From contig NZ_JAPEOX010000005.1 of NCBI RefSeq assembly GCF_026340675.1, forward strand, positions 62,001 through 126,000: a stretch of 64,000 bases of DNA, given 5' to 3'. Positions 1-7,451 of the stretch are shown here, in pieces. The notes under the pieces were generated by a model. It had not been told where the DNA came from and made no database searches. It saw only the letters and a program-made list of their open reading frames with translations. Positions within the stretch are counted from its first letter, which is position 1, and the number at the start of each line of letters is the position of its first letter. The DNA comes from Streptomyces sp. NBC_01264. GTDB lineage: Bacteria > Actinomycetota > Actinomycetes > Streptomycetales > Streptomycetaceae. Both the position numbers and the translations under genes were made by a program.

Positions 1-186
1 GAAACCGGCCGCGAGCTGGGCGTAGGTATGTCCCATCCGCAGATGGGCGAGGGTGAGCAGGGCCTGGCGGCCAGCGGTCAGACGTCGCCACCGGGAGCCG
101 ATGGCGCGGCGGTGGCGCCGCAGCTGCTGCGCGAGGAAGCGGAGGGCGGAGCTGGACACGTCGACGCCCGACGGGTAGACAAGCAT
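1..186 (-). CDS. IS5-type transposase, N-terminal part (runs off window)
   Basis: Reading from an ATG at 186 towards base 1, 62 codons are open to the window edge. The protein begins MLVYPSGVDVSSSALR and continues with the RWRRLTAGRQALLTLAHLR segment, the helix-turn-helix region typical of a large Streptomyces IS5-related transposase group. The catalytic DDE part would lie outside the window, so activity cannot be judged. Family recognition is from these N-terminal motifs only. Confidence 0.75.
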   Translation of the reverse strand, partial: MLVYPSGVDVSSSALRFLAQQLRRHRRAIGSRWRRLTAGRQALLTLAHLRMGHTYAQLAAGF

Positions 187-188
187 GC

Positions 189-243
189 GAAGCCCCTGGT
201 GGAGCCGGTTCTCTTGGTCGAAAACCCATCTACCAGGGGCTTC
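189..243. repeat. 12-bp inverted repeat upstream of the IS5-type transposase
   Basis: GAAGCCCCTGGT (189-200) and ACCAGGGGCTTC (232-243) are perfect inverted repeats around a 31-nt spacer, directly upstream of the transposase start. It could be a leader hairpin or operator of the IS; its function is inferred only from position. Confidence 0.45.
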
Positions 244-293
244 ACCACGCTGTTAGCCCAACGGCCGCACACCAGAAGCAGGTTGGAAAAGGC

Positions 294-374
294 TCACTGC
301 CGTCCGCGCTCACCCAGCGGCAAGTGCGGCTCGATCAACTCCCACTCGGAATCCGTCAGATCACCACGCGTCAC
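294..374 (-). pseudogene. IS5-family transposase N-terminal remnant
   Basis: From a GTG at 374 the minus strand reads VTRGDLTDSEWELIEPHLP and stops at 294. The DLTDSEWELIEPHLP block is the conserved N-terminal signature of IS5-group (IS1421-like) transposases. Only 26 residues remain, so this is a degraded fragment, different from the IS5-type gene at 1..186. Confidence 0.55.
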
Positions 375-465
375 CCGATTACGTCTACCAGCCCGAGGTT
401 GATCAGATGGCCGGTTCAGCCGAACAGTGATCCGAACCTAGAACGGGCCCTAGTACCGGTGCCGC

Positions 466-2025
466 TCAAGGGATGCCAACACGGAGCTTCCAGGCGACGA
501 CAGCGTCCGGGGCGAGTCCGGTCAGGGCTTCGCGTTCCTCCGAAGGCCACGTGTTCCACTCCGCCAGACGGTCTGCGTCGCTGCGCTCATGATCTGCCCA
601 GCGGACCAGAACGTCCAGGGCCTGCAGCATGAGAGCGGTCCAGTCCGAGTGGACGGCCGCGGCCTCCTGCAGGTCCTCGGGCTGGCTCAGTAGCCAGCAG
701 TAGGCAGTCAGGGTCCACAGGTCCGGGAACTGAGCACGAGCCCCCCGCAGGTACTCGCGTGTGTGCCAGTCTGCCACCACGTCTGGGACCAGCTGGATCA
801 GGGCTTCGCGTTCCTCCGCGGGCAACAGGTCCCATTCCGCCTGGCGGTCGGCATCCCTCGTGTTCTCATCGGACCATCGAGCCTGAACCTCCTGCCCAGC
901 AGCAGCCAGTCGGATCATTTCCGGCGAGTTTTCGCAATAGGCTGCGATGATACGGTCTCGTTGCGTTAGCTTCCTCAGCGCCATATAGGCGCTGAGGAGC
1001 CGTCCAGCATCACTCAGGGCACGGACGCCTGCCTCGTTGAGGGATTTGCTGGCAAACTGCGCCCTGGCCCATTCCTCCGAGCCCGTGGCGATTTTGGTGA
1101 TCCACCGCTGATCCCGAGTGGGCAGGATAGCGAACCACTCTTTCCCCTCCTCGCTGCACAACGCCTTCGAACGGTCTCTGCATGCCACGATGATGTTCTT
1201 AAGGAATGGATTCTCGCGAATTCCGGCGCGTACCTTCTCGGTGCTCGCTAGGTAATATACGTAGAGACCCCAGTCGCCTTCCTTTTGCCAATGATCTCGA
1301 GCGGTTTCTATCTCAAACCAAATCTCGGCAAGGGGGGAGTCGGCTAGGACTCTAGCCTGCTCCTTGGGGTCGAGCTCGTCGAAGTAGGTCTTGGCAGCAT
1401 GAAGCTTTGCTTCATCAGTGGTTACGGCGTTCCTTCGGACATCCACAATGAGCCAGCTAAATGCCTGGCTCCTAGCGTAATCCCTGTGCAGGGTCCGAGG
1501 GTCCCGATCACCGGAGAGTTCCGTCGTACTTTTCTGGGTGCCCCGCCGGCCACGACAGCAAGAAATCCTGATCTCCGTGAAAGAACCCAGCGTGCCGAAA
1601 ATTCCATCGCAGCGATGCCGGGGCGGGCGGCATGCATGCGGTGCGGAACACAGCTGAGTCAGGCTGGCAGGCAGGTGGTTACCGCCGACAAAATACAGTC
1701 GCGGCGCGTGCGAAGCACTCTCGGCCTCCACGCCGGCGAGCTGCGTCCGAATACTCACGTCAAGGTCGGAGAAGCCCTGCAGCGTGTAGTTGTCTACGCA
1801 TACCGAGCCATCCTTCACCCCAAAAAACGTTTCCTGTCCTACATCGTGGAGAATCTCCAGCACCCGAGCCCCCACGAGGCCGTCCAGACGCGTCTCAGGT
1901 TTGGCATAGAACAGCACTCTCAGCCCAGCGGGCACGAATGTTTTGCCACTTGTCGCAAGCAGCCCTCCATGAGAGGCAACGTAGACTACCCCCGCCATTT
2001 CGCGATTATATCCGATCTCAGTCAT
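466..2025 (-). CDS. Large protein of unknown function with C-terminal internal repeats
   Basis: A 519-residue protein that I do not recognise with confidence. The N-terminal ~170 residues (VVYVASHGG..., VPAGLRVLFYAKP..., CDGIFG) resemble the Stv-like putative adhesin/effector domain of some actinobacterial polymorphic toxins; this is a tentative impression. The C-terminal half has two related ~45-residue units, RWSDENTRDADRQAEWDLLP and RWADHERSDADRLAEWNTWP, each followed by an EEREAL segment. There is no signal peptide or membrane segment. Codon use in the middle is less biased than in neighbouring genes. The start at 2025 is the first ATG; an alternative is MAGVV at 1998. IS6 debris lies about 110 bp upstream. 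Confidence 0.55.
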   Translation of the reverse strand: MTEIGYNREMAGVVYVASHGGLLATSGKTFVPAGLRVLFYAKPETRLDGLVGARVLEILHDVGQETFFGVKDGSVCVDNYTLQGFSDLDVSIRTQLAGVEAESASHAPRLYFVGGNHLPASLTQLCSAPHACRPPRHRCDGIFGTLGSFTEIRISCCRGRRGTQKSTTELSGDRDPRTLHRDYARSQAFSWLIVDVRRNAVTTDEAKLHAAKTYFDELDPKEQARVLADSPLAEIWFEIETARDHWQKEGDWGLYVYYLASTEKVRAGIRENPFLKNIIVACRDRSKALCSEEGKEWFAILPTRDQRWITKIATGSEEWARAQFASKSLNEAGVRALSDAGRLLSAYMALRKLTQRDRIIAAYCENSPEMIRLAAAGQEVQARWSDENTRDADRQAEWDLLPAEEREALIQLVPDVVADWHTREYLRGARAQFPDLWTLTAYCWLLSQPEDLQEAAAVHSDWTALMLQALDVLVRWADHERSDADRLAEWNTWPSEEREALTGLAPDAVVAWKLRVGIP

Positions 2026-2138
2026 ACGCCCGCCTCCGGCAAGGTGGAAAGTTACCCCAGCCTACGGAGGCGCCCCCATCGCCGCGTTCCCCAACCGGTA
2101 GCCTTTCGGGCAGGATTTTCCGGTCGTGTCCCTTGGAG

Positions 2139-2159
2139 GGCACTGTCACCTTGTTCGGC
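2139..2159. mobile_element. Orphan IS6-type terminal repeat
   Basis: GGCACTGTCACCTTGTTCGG matches the terminal inverted repeat of the IS6-family copies in this window (for example the right end of the copy at 4218..5083). It is not followed by the rest of an element but abuts another IS6 end at 2160. Confidence 0.6.
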
Positions 2160-2370
2160 GACACTGTCACGTTGTCGGTGGTGGGGTGGGATGATCTTCG
2201 GGCTGTCCGTCTGGGGAGGGGACCGTTCGTGTCGTCGAGGACGCCGTCGTACGCGAATCACCGCTACCCGGCCGAGATCATTTCGCACTGTGTGTGGCTG
2301 TACTTCCGTTTCCCGCTCTCCTTCCGTGAGGTCGAGGAGATGATGCTCGAGCGTGGCATCGTCCTCTGCC
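2160..2370 (+). mobile_element. IS6-family 5' fragment
   Basis: Starts with an IS6-type end (GACACTGTCACGTTGTCGG) and continues through the usual ~70-bp leader into the first ~47 codons of the transposase (GTG at 2229; SHCVWLYFRFPLSFREVEE). Homology ends at MMLERGIV. The catalytic domain is absent. Confidence 0.8.
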
Positions 2371-2513
2371 GGGCTCTCGGCCCCGCCGACCTTCTCGAAT
2401 TCCTGCGGCGGGCCGGCCTCGACCCGGACACCGTGCGCCTGGACGACCCGTTGCTCATCGAGTGGCGCGGCGGCGGGCCGACCGTGTGGTCCCAGGAGAC
2501 CGGCGGAACGTGA
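2229..2513 (+). pseudogene. Chimeric ORF: IS6 transposase N-terminus joined to an unknown C-terminus
   Basis: The IS6 transposase frame continues without a stop from about 2370 into a different sequence, ALGPADLLEFLRRAG...IEWRGGGPTVW, ending at 2513. That tail looks like the true C-terminus of an unrelated protein, so the IS fragment has replaced the 5' part of another gene. A real function for the fusion is unlikely. About 190 bp of apparently empty DNA follow before tpg. Confidence 0.5.
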
Positions 2514-2703
2514 CGGGAGGACGCTTGGGGCGGCCCGGCGGTACTGCCCCCGATCGAAGCGGGCACCGGGCCTGACCCACGCACGCCATATCGGCGCGGG
2601 CTGCGCCGACTCTATCCGCGCCGCTGCCGCACAGGATCAGGTGGTGGTGCCGCCGATTTCTCGAGCCAGGGCAGCTCCGCCGGAGCCGTGCCAGGCCGGG
2701 GAG

Positions 2704-3261
2704 TCAGTAGGCAATGTCGATGTAGTCGATGTCGGTGAACTCGACCAGGAGCCCTTGTGCGCGGCGGCCGCCGTCTTGGAAGTAGGCCTCTTGGAGGCCT
2801 TCGGCCGCGAGTCGCTGGAGGTCGGCTTCGGTGGCGCCTGCGTCGTGGGCGGCCAGCAGCCGGCCGGCGAGCTCCGGCGGCAGGTGCTGGGTGATCCTGC
2901 GCATGCGTCCGTCGTCGGTGGACCCAGGGGCCGCGGTGAACCCGAACCGGGCCCGGGTCTCGACCGTCAGCCCGGTCTGCGTCGCGGCCTGGGCGCGGGC
3001 CCGCTTGCGGACCAGGGGCTGCCAGCGGCGGCGCACCTCGGCCGCCATACGGTCGGCCAGCGCGGGCTTGGGGTGCTTAATCTGGTCTTTCACGTACCGC
3101 TCGACCGTGCGCTGTGACACCCCCAGCAGCGCGGCCACCTGCTTGGTGGAGCCCTTGTGCTGCTTGACCAGGTAGCGCATCTGCGCTCCCGCCGACTTGG
3201 GAATCGGGCGGGTGCTGTGTGCTTGTCCCGCCCGCTCCAGACTGTCCCCGACGATGCCCAT
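2704..3261 (-). CDS. tpg: Telomere-protecting terminal protein Tpg
   Basis: 185 residues, the normal Tpg length. Tpg is covalently attached to the 5' ends of Streptomyces linear chromosomes and plasmids and primes end-patching synthesis at telomeres. Family features are the N-terminal RPIPKSAGAQMRYLVKQ, the helix-turn-helix KQVAALLGVSQRTVERYVK (about residues 40-58), the ETRARFGFTAAPGSTDD block, and the C-terminal GLLVEFTDIDYIDI. An RBS-like GGAGAGG precedes the ATG at 3261. In many replicons tpg follows tap (telomere-associated protein); no tap is seen here, only ~165 bp of intergenic DNA upstream. The gene appears intact. Confidence 0.93.
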   Translation of the reverse strand: MGIVGDSLERAGQAHSTRPIPKSAGAQMRYLVKQHKGSTKQVAALLGVSQRTVERYVKDQIKHPKPALADRMAAEVRRRWQPLVRKRARAQAATQTGLTVETRARFGFTAAPGSTDDGRMRRITQHLPPELAGRLLAAHDAGATEADLQRLAAEGLQEAYFQDGGRRAQGLLVEFTDIDYIDIAY

Positions 3262-3427
3262 GTGCCTCTCCGATGATGAGGGCCTGGGCTTGCTTCGCTG
3301 TGACGGACATCTGCGTAGTTGCGTTCAGCCTCTGCCGAACAGCCTAGTCCTCGGCGCCAGCGGGTGCGGGTGGGGCTGCACTGCCAAAGCATCGACATCG
3401 ACGAACCGCTGTGACGTGAGGAAGCAA

Positions 3428-3976
3428 ATGAGCACAAACTCAAGGAACAAGTCCCGCCTGGCCACCTGTGCCGCAACCATGTCGGCGGCGGCGCTCCTGA
3501 CCACCGCCATGACGGGGATCGCGGTCGCGGAGACGGATCCGGGCCGGGGAGAACAGGAGGTCGTACTCGAACTCGAGACCCATCCCACGAGTCACTTCCA
3601 GAGCCCGCCGGGGGCATCGAAGGCGGGGACTTTGATCGGGGGAGTCGGCGGCCTCACGCGCTTCGTCGGCGACCGCGAGGTGGACTACGGGTCCGACCGG
3701 TGGCAGTGCCTCTACCTGGAGGTTGCCCCGGACGCCTCGCGGCGGGTCACGCAGTGCAACTCGACCCTCGACACCCCCGACGGCGAGATCACCCTTCAGG
3801 GTGCGTGGACCGAGCTCCAGGGTCCCCCGGAGGCGTCCGAGGATGCCGTGACCGGGGGAACCGGCAAGTATCGGAACGCCAGTGGGTATGCGGTGTACAC
3901 GCTGCTCAACCCGGAAGACCCGGCGAACTCGAGGTACCACATCAGCGTCCACCTCAGCCCGGCGCGACGATCCTGA
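3428..3976 (+). CDS. Secreted allene-oxide-cyclase-like barrel protein
   Basis: 182 residues. The ATG at 3428 is chosen because it gives a Sec signal peptide (basic N-terminus, hydrophobic AATMSAAALLTTAMTGIAV, then AVAE) and has GAGGAAG upstream. The mature part ends with AVTGGTGKYRNASGYA and LLNPEDPANSRYHISVHL, the pattern of actinobacterial dirigent/allene oxide cyclase barrel-like secreted proteins. No enzymatic residues can be assigned. It is divergent from tpg and followed by an IS6 fragment. Confidence 0.75.
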   Translation: MSTNSRNKSRLATCAATMSAAALLTTAMTGIAVAETDPGRGEQEVVLELETHPTSHFQSPPGASKAGTLIGGVGGLTRFVGDREVDYGSDRWQCLYLEVAPDASRRVTQCNSTLDTPDGEITLQGAWTELQGPPEASEDAVTGGTGKYRNASGYAVYTLLNPEDPANSRYHISVHLSPARRS

Positions 3977-4037
3977 CCGCGTTCCCGGCACCGGTCCTCC
4001 GGTGCCGGGGAGCCCCGACCTGTTGCATCCTTTTCGC

Positions 4038-4217
4038 GGCACCGTCACGTTGTCGGTGGCGGTGGGATGATCTTCGGGTTGGTCTGTCTGGGGAGGGGCC
4101 CGATCGTGTCGTCAAGGACGCCGTCGTACAAGAACCACCGTTACCCGGCCGAGATCATCGCCCACTGTGTCTGGCTGTACTTCCGCTTCCCGCTCTCCTT
4201 CCGTGAGGTCGAGGAGA
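4038..4217 (+). mobile_element. IS6-family 5' fragment
   Basis: Begins at the IS end GGCACCGTCACGTTGTCGG. The transposase frame from GTG 4106 is identical in type to the complete copies up to FPLSFREVEE, where it is cut by the end of the next IS6 element at 4218. Only about 37 codons remain. Confidence 0.85.
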
Positions 4218-5083
4218 GGCACTGTCACGTTGTCGGGGGTGTGATCGTTTGAGGGTGCGTCAGGGCATGCCGGGGCCCGTTCTGGTCCAGCGCTCAGGCC
4301 GTGGCGAGCATGCCGGCGGCGCCGGTGACCTGACCCCAGATGGTGAAGCGGACCCTCATTTCGAAGCGGTACCGGCCGGCGGTCATCAGGTGCCGGTGAG
4401 GTCGGAAGTGGGGTGAGATCCCGGTGAACGCCGACAGGAACCGCTGCGCTCCACCGACGCTGCGGAACCCTTTCATCGCCCGTTCGCGCTGCCGGGTGGG
4501 CTGGTGGGAGTTCTCCGCCCGGTTGTTCAACCCCTTGTGGGAACGGTGCTCCACCAAGGGCATCACCTCACGATGCGCAGCCCCGTACGAGCGGAGCTTG
4601 TCCGTGATGACCACCCTGGGCACCTGACCGGTGGTGGTGAGGAGCCGGCGGAAGAAACGCCTGGCCGCCGGCTTGTCACGCCGGTTCTGCATCAGGATGT
4701 CGAGGACGTTGCCGTCCTGATCCACGGCACGCCACAAGTACCTCTGCACCCCGCCGATCTTGACGAAGACCTCGTCGAGATGCCACTTATCGCCCGGCCG
4801 CGGGCGCCGCCGTCGCAGCGCGTTCGCGTACGTCTGCCCGAACTTCAGGCACCAGCGCCGGATGCTCTCGTGGGAGACGACGATGCCACGCTCAAGCATC
4901 ATCTCCTCGACCTCACGGAAGGAGAGCGGGAAACGGAAATACAGCCACACACAGTGCGAAATGATCTCTACGCGGTAGCGGTGGTTCTTGTACGACGGCG
5001 ATGCAGACGACACGAACCCCACCCCTCACCGGACACCGACAACCCGAAGATCATCCCAGACCGCCGAACAAGGTGACAGTGCC
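4218..5083 (-). mobile_element. IS6-family element, complete (866 bp)
   Basis: Bounded by GGCACTGTCACGTTGTCGG at 4218 and the inverted equivalent ending GGTGACAGTGCC at 5083. It carries one intact transposase gene. The two 8-bp flanks (CGAGGAGA and CTGCCGTG) do not match, so it is not a simple insertion. It sits inside another IS6 remnant and is separated by only 8 bp from the next IS6. Confidence 0.9.
4294..5013 (-). CDS. IS6 family transposase
   Basis: 239 residues from GTG 5013, the start shared by the intact copies. It has an N-terminal HTH region (SFREVEEMMLERGIVVSHESIRRW) and a DDE catalytic core: D in DKWHLDEVF, D in VVITDKLRSYG, and E in NNRAENSHQPTRQRER. IS6-family enzymes act by replicative transposition, producing cointegrates, adjacent deletions and inversions. 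No frameshift is seen, so it is probably functional. Confidence 0.92.
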   Translation of the reverse strand: MSSASPSYKNHRYRVEIISHCVWLYFRFPLSFREVEEMMLERGIVVSHESIRRWCLKFGQTYANALRRRRPRPGDKWHLDEVFVKIGGVQRYLWRAVDQDGNVLDILMQNRRDKPAARRFFRRLLTTTGQVPRVVITDKLRSYGAAHREVMPLVEHRSHKGLNNRAENSHQPTRQRERAMKGFRSVGGAQRFLSAFTGISPHFRPHRHLMTAGRYRFEMRVRFTIWGQVTGAAGMLATA

Positions 5084-5091
5084 CTGCCGTG

Positions 5092-5956
5092 GGCACTGTC
5101 ACGTTATCGAGGGCGTGATCGTTTGATCGCGCGTCAGGGCGTGGTGAGGTGCCAGCGGTCTGCTGTTCAGGCCGTGGCGGGCATGCCGGTGGCGCTGGCG
5201 ATGTGATTCCAGATGGTGAAGCGGACTCTCATTTCGAAGCGGTACCGGCCGGCCGTCATCAGGTGCCGGTGGGGCCGGAAGTGGGGTGAGATTCCGGTGA
5301 ACGCGGACAAGAAGCGTTGCGCCCCGCCGACGCTGCGGAATCCTTTCATCGCGCGTTCCCGCTGCCTGGTGGGCTGGTGGGAGTTCTCCGCCCGGTTGTT
5401 CAACCCTTTGTGGGAACGGTGCTCGACCGAGGGCATCACCTCACGGTGCGCAGCCCCGTAAGAGCGGAGCTTGTCCGTGACGATCACCCGGGGCACCTGC
5501 CCGGTCGTCTTCATCAGCCGACGGAAGAAACGCCTGGCCGCAGCCTTGTCCCGACGGTTCTGCACCAGGATATCCAGGACGTGTCCGTCGGCGTCCACGG
5601 CCCGCCACAGGTACTTCCGCACTCCGTGGACCTTGATGAAGACCTCGTCCAGGTGCCACTTATCGCCCGGCTTCGGGCGGCGTCGGCGCAGGCTGTTGGC
5701 GTATGCCTGCCCGAACTTCAGACACCACCGCCGGATCGTCTCGTGGGAGACGGTCACGCCCCGCTCGAGCATCATCTCCTCGACCTCACGGAAGGAGAGC
5801 GGGAAGCGGAAGTACAGCCACACGCAGTGGGAAATGATCTCTACGGGGTAGCGGTGGTTCTTGTACGACGGCGACGCAGACGACACGAACCCCACCCCTC
5901 CCCAGGCACCCACAACCCCAAGATCATCTCAGACCGCTGAACAAGGTGACAGTGCC
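5092..5956 (-). mobile_element. IS6-family element, complete (865 bp)
   Basis: Ends are GGCACTGTCACGTTATCGAGG at 5092 and the inverted end GGTGACAGTGCC at 5956. It is in the same orientation as the preceding IS6, with an 8-bp spacer CTGCCGTG between them. To the right it abuts the 3' end of yet another IS6 copy in the opposite orientation. Confidence 0.9.
5167..5886 (-). CDS. IS6 family transposase
   Basis: 239 residues from GTG 5886, with the complete DDE motif set (DKWHLDEVF, VIVTDKLRSYG, NNRAENSHQ). It differs from the neighbouring copy mainly in the middle (KVHGVRKYLWRAVDADGHV), so it is a diverged sister copy rather than a fresh duplicate. Confidence 0.92.
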   Translation of the reverse strand: MSSASPSYKNHRYPVEIISHCVWLYFRFPLSFREVEEMMLERGVTVSHETIRRWCLKFGQAYANSLRRRRPKPGDKWHLDEVFIKVHGVRKYLWRAVDADGHVLDILVQNRRDKAAARRFFRRLMKTTGQVPRVIVTDKLRSYGAAHREVMPSVEHRSHKGLNNRAENSHQPTRQRERAMKGFRSVGGAQRFLSAFTGISPHFRPHRHLMTAGRYRFEMRVRFTIWNHIASATGMPATA

Positions 5957-6137
5957 CCACCGACACCTGATGACGGCCGGCCGGTACCGCTTCGAAATGA
6001 GAGTCCGCTTCACCATCTGGAACCACATCGCCGGCGCCACCGGCATGCCCGCCACGGCCTGAACAGCAGACCGCTGGCACCTCACCACGCCCTGACGCGC
6101 GATCAAACGATCACGCCCTCGATAACGTGACAGTGCC
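5957..6137 (+). mobile_element. IS6-family 3' fragment
   Basis: Contains the last ~34 codons of an IS6 transposase (HRHLMTAGRYRFEMRVRF..., stop at 6060-6062), the 3' leader and a terminal repeat ending CGTGACAGTGCC at 6137. It joins directly to the interior of an IS1182 transposase gene, so this IS end marks a deletion or recombination junction. Confidence 0.85.
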
Positions 6138-6786
6138 GTTCGTCCCGCTTGGCTTTGGAGCTGGCGGGACGCCAGCTCTCGTCGATGCGCCGCCCGTAGC
6201 GGCGGTTCCACCCACGGACGTCCACGGCCTGCGCCACCCAGTGCGGGGCCGCGGCGGACAGCGCCTCCAGCGCGGCCCGCACCGACTCCCCGCACAGCTC
6301 GAGGCGGTTCAGGTCCCGCACCGCCGCCAGCACGTGGGTGGAGTCGGTCCGCTGCTTACCCCCAGCCTTGACCAGGCCCTTGCCCTTCAATGCCGCCAGC
6401 AGCAGATCCAGTACCCGCTCCTCCAGGCCGTGCTCGACCACCCGGGTGCGGAACTCCGAGAGCACCGAGGCATCGAAGCCGACGTCCTCCAACTCCAGGC
6501 CAAGGCAGTACTTCCACGACAGGTCGAACCGGACCCGGTGGGCGGCGGCGCGGTCGGTCAGGTTCTCCGCCATCTGCAGCACCGTCACCATCGCCAGCCG
6601 CCCCGGCGACCAGCCCCGCCGGCCCCGCAGACCGAACGCCCCGGCGAACTCGGCATCCGCGAACAGCCCGCCCAGCTCATCCCGCACCCGCATAGCCAAC
6701 GGCGGCGCCCCACGACCAGCCACCGCCCGCGCGACCCGCACCGTCACCTCAGGGACCTCGGGCCACTGCTCCGGCAGCAACGACAT
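6138..6786 (-). pseudogene. IS1182 family transposase, N-terminal 216 residues
   Basis: From ATG 6786 (MSLLPEQWPEVPEVTVR) the frame matches the complete 577-residue copies up to ASSKAKRDE, then runs into an IS6 end. The DDE catalytic half is missing. The upstream IS6 codons are in the same frame without a stop, so a longer hybrid reading frame exists. Confidence 0.85.
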
Positions 6787-6882
6787 GACTCCCACCCCAC
6801 CAGCCGGGAACGACAGAACCGGCCACCACCATGCCAACCGCCCGCCCTCACCGCAGGACACGACATTTGGCCAGCAGGATCC
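6138..6882 (-). mobile_element. IS1182-family element, truncated copy A
   Basis: 745 bp remain of a 1,859-bp element. The outer end ACATTTGGCCAGCAGGATCC stops at 6882 and is followed by CTTAT, the 5-bp duplication seen at copy B. The inner side is cut at 6138 by an IS6 end. It lies inside an IS6 transposase gene at the same codon as the other three IS1182 copies. Confidence 0.88.
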
Positions 6883-7432
6883 CTTATGGGAGCGGTGCTC
6901 CACCGAGGGCATCACCTCGCGGTGCGCGGCCCCGTACGACTTCAGCTTGTCGGTGACCACCACCCTGGGCACCCGCCCGGTGGAGGTGAGGAGCCGGCGG
7001 AAGAAACGCCTGGCCGCAGCCTTGTCACGCCGGCTCTGGACCAGGATGTCCAGGACGTTGCCGTCCCGGTCGACGGCCCGCCACAGGTACTTCGACGCGC
7101 CGTTGATCTTGATGAAGACCTCGTCGAGATGCCATTTATCGCCGGGCTGTGGGCGCCTGCGGCGCAGCGCCTTGGCGTAGGCCTGGCCGAACTTCAGGCA
7201 CCACCGGCGGATGGTCTCGTAGGAGACGATCACGCCCCGCTCGAGCATCATCTCCTCGACCTCACGGAAGGAGAGAGGGAAGCGGAAGTACAGCCACACG
7301 CAGTGCGAGATGATCTCCACCGGGTAGCGGTGATTCTTGTACGACGGCACCACAGACGACACGAACCCCACCCCTCCCGGACACCCACAACCCCAAGATC
7401 ATCCCAGACCGCCGAACAAGGTGACAGCACCC
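6883..7432 (-). mobile_element. IS6-family 5' half, interrupted by IS1182 copy A
   Basis: From the IS end at 7432 (reading GGTGCTGTCACC on the minus strand) through the leader into the transposase (GTG 7362), up to HRSHKG at 6885. Its sequence is the same as the 5' half of the IS6 at 20550..23277, suggesting this composite is a partial duplicate of that one. Confidence 0.85.
6885..7362 (-). pseudogene. IS6 family transposase, N-terminal 159 residues
   Basis: Carries the first two catalytic Asp residues but loses the catalytic Glu block (NNRAENSHQ) because IS1182 is inserted immediately before it. The matching 3' half is not adjacent; the IS6 3' fragment at 5957..6137 is in the opposite orientation. 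Confidence 0.85.
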
Positions 7433-7451
7433 CCGGTCGTCGGGGGCTCGC

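Noticed and set aside
1399..2513. Plus-strand ORFs overlapping the 519-residue gene
   Set aside because: No motif until the IS6 portion after 2229; only that part is supported.
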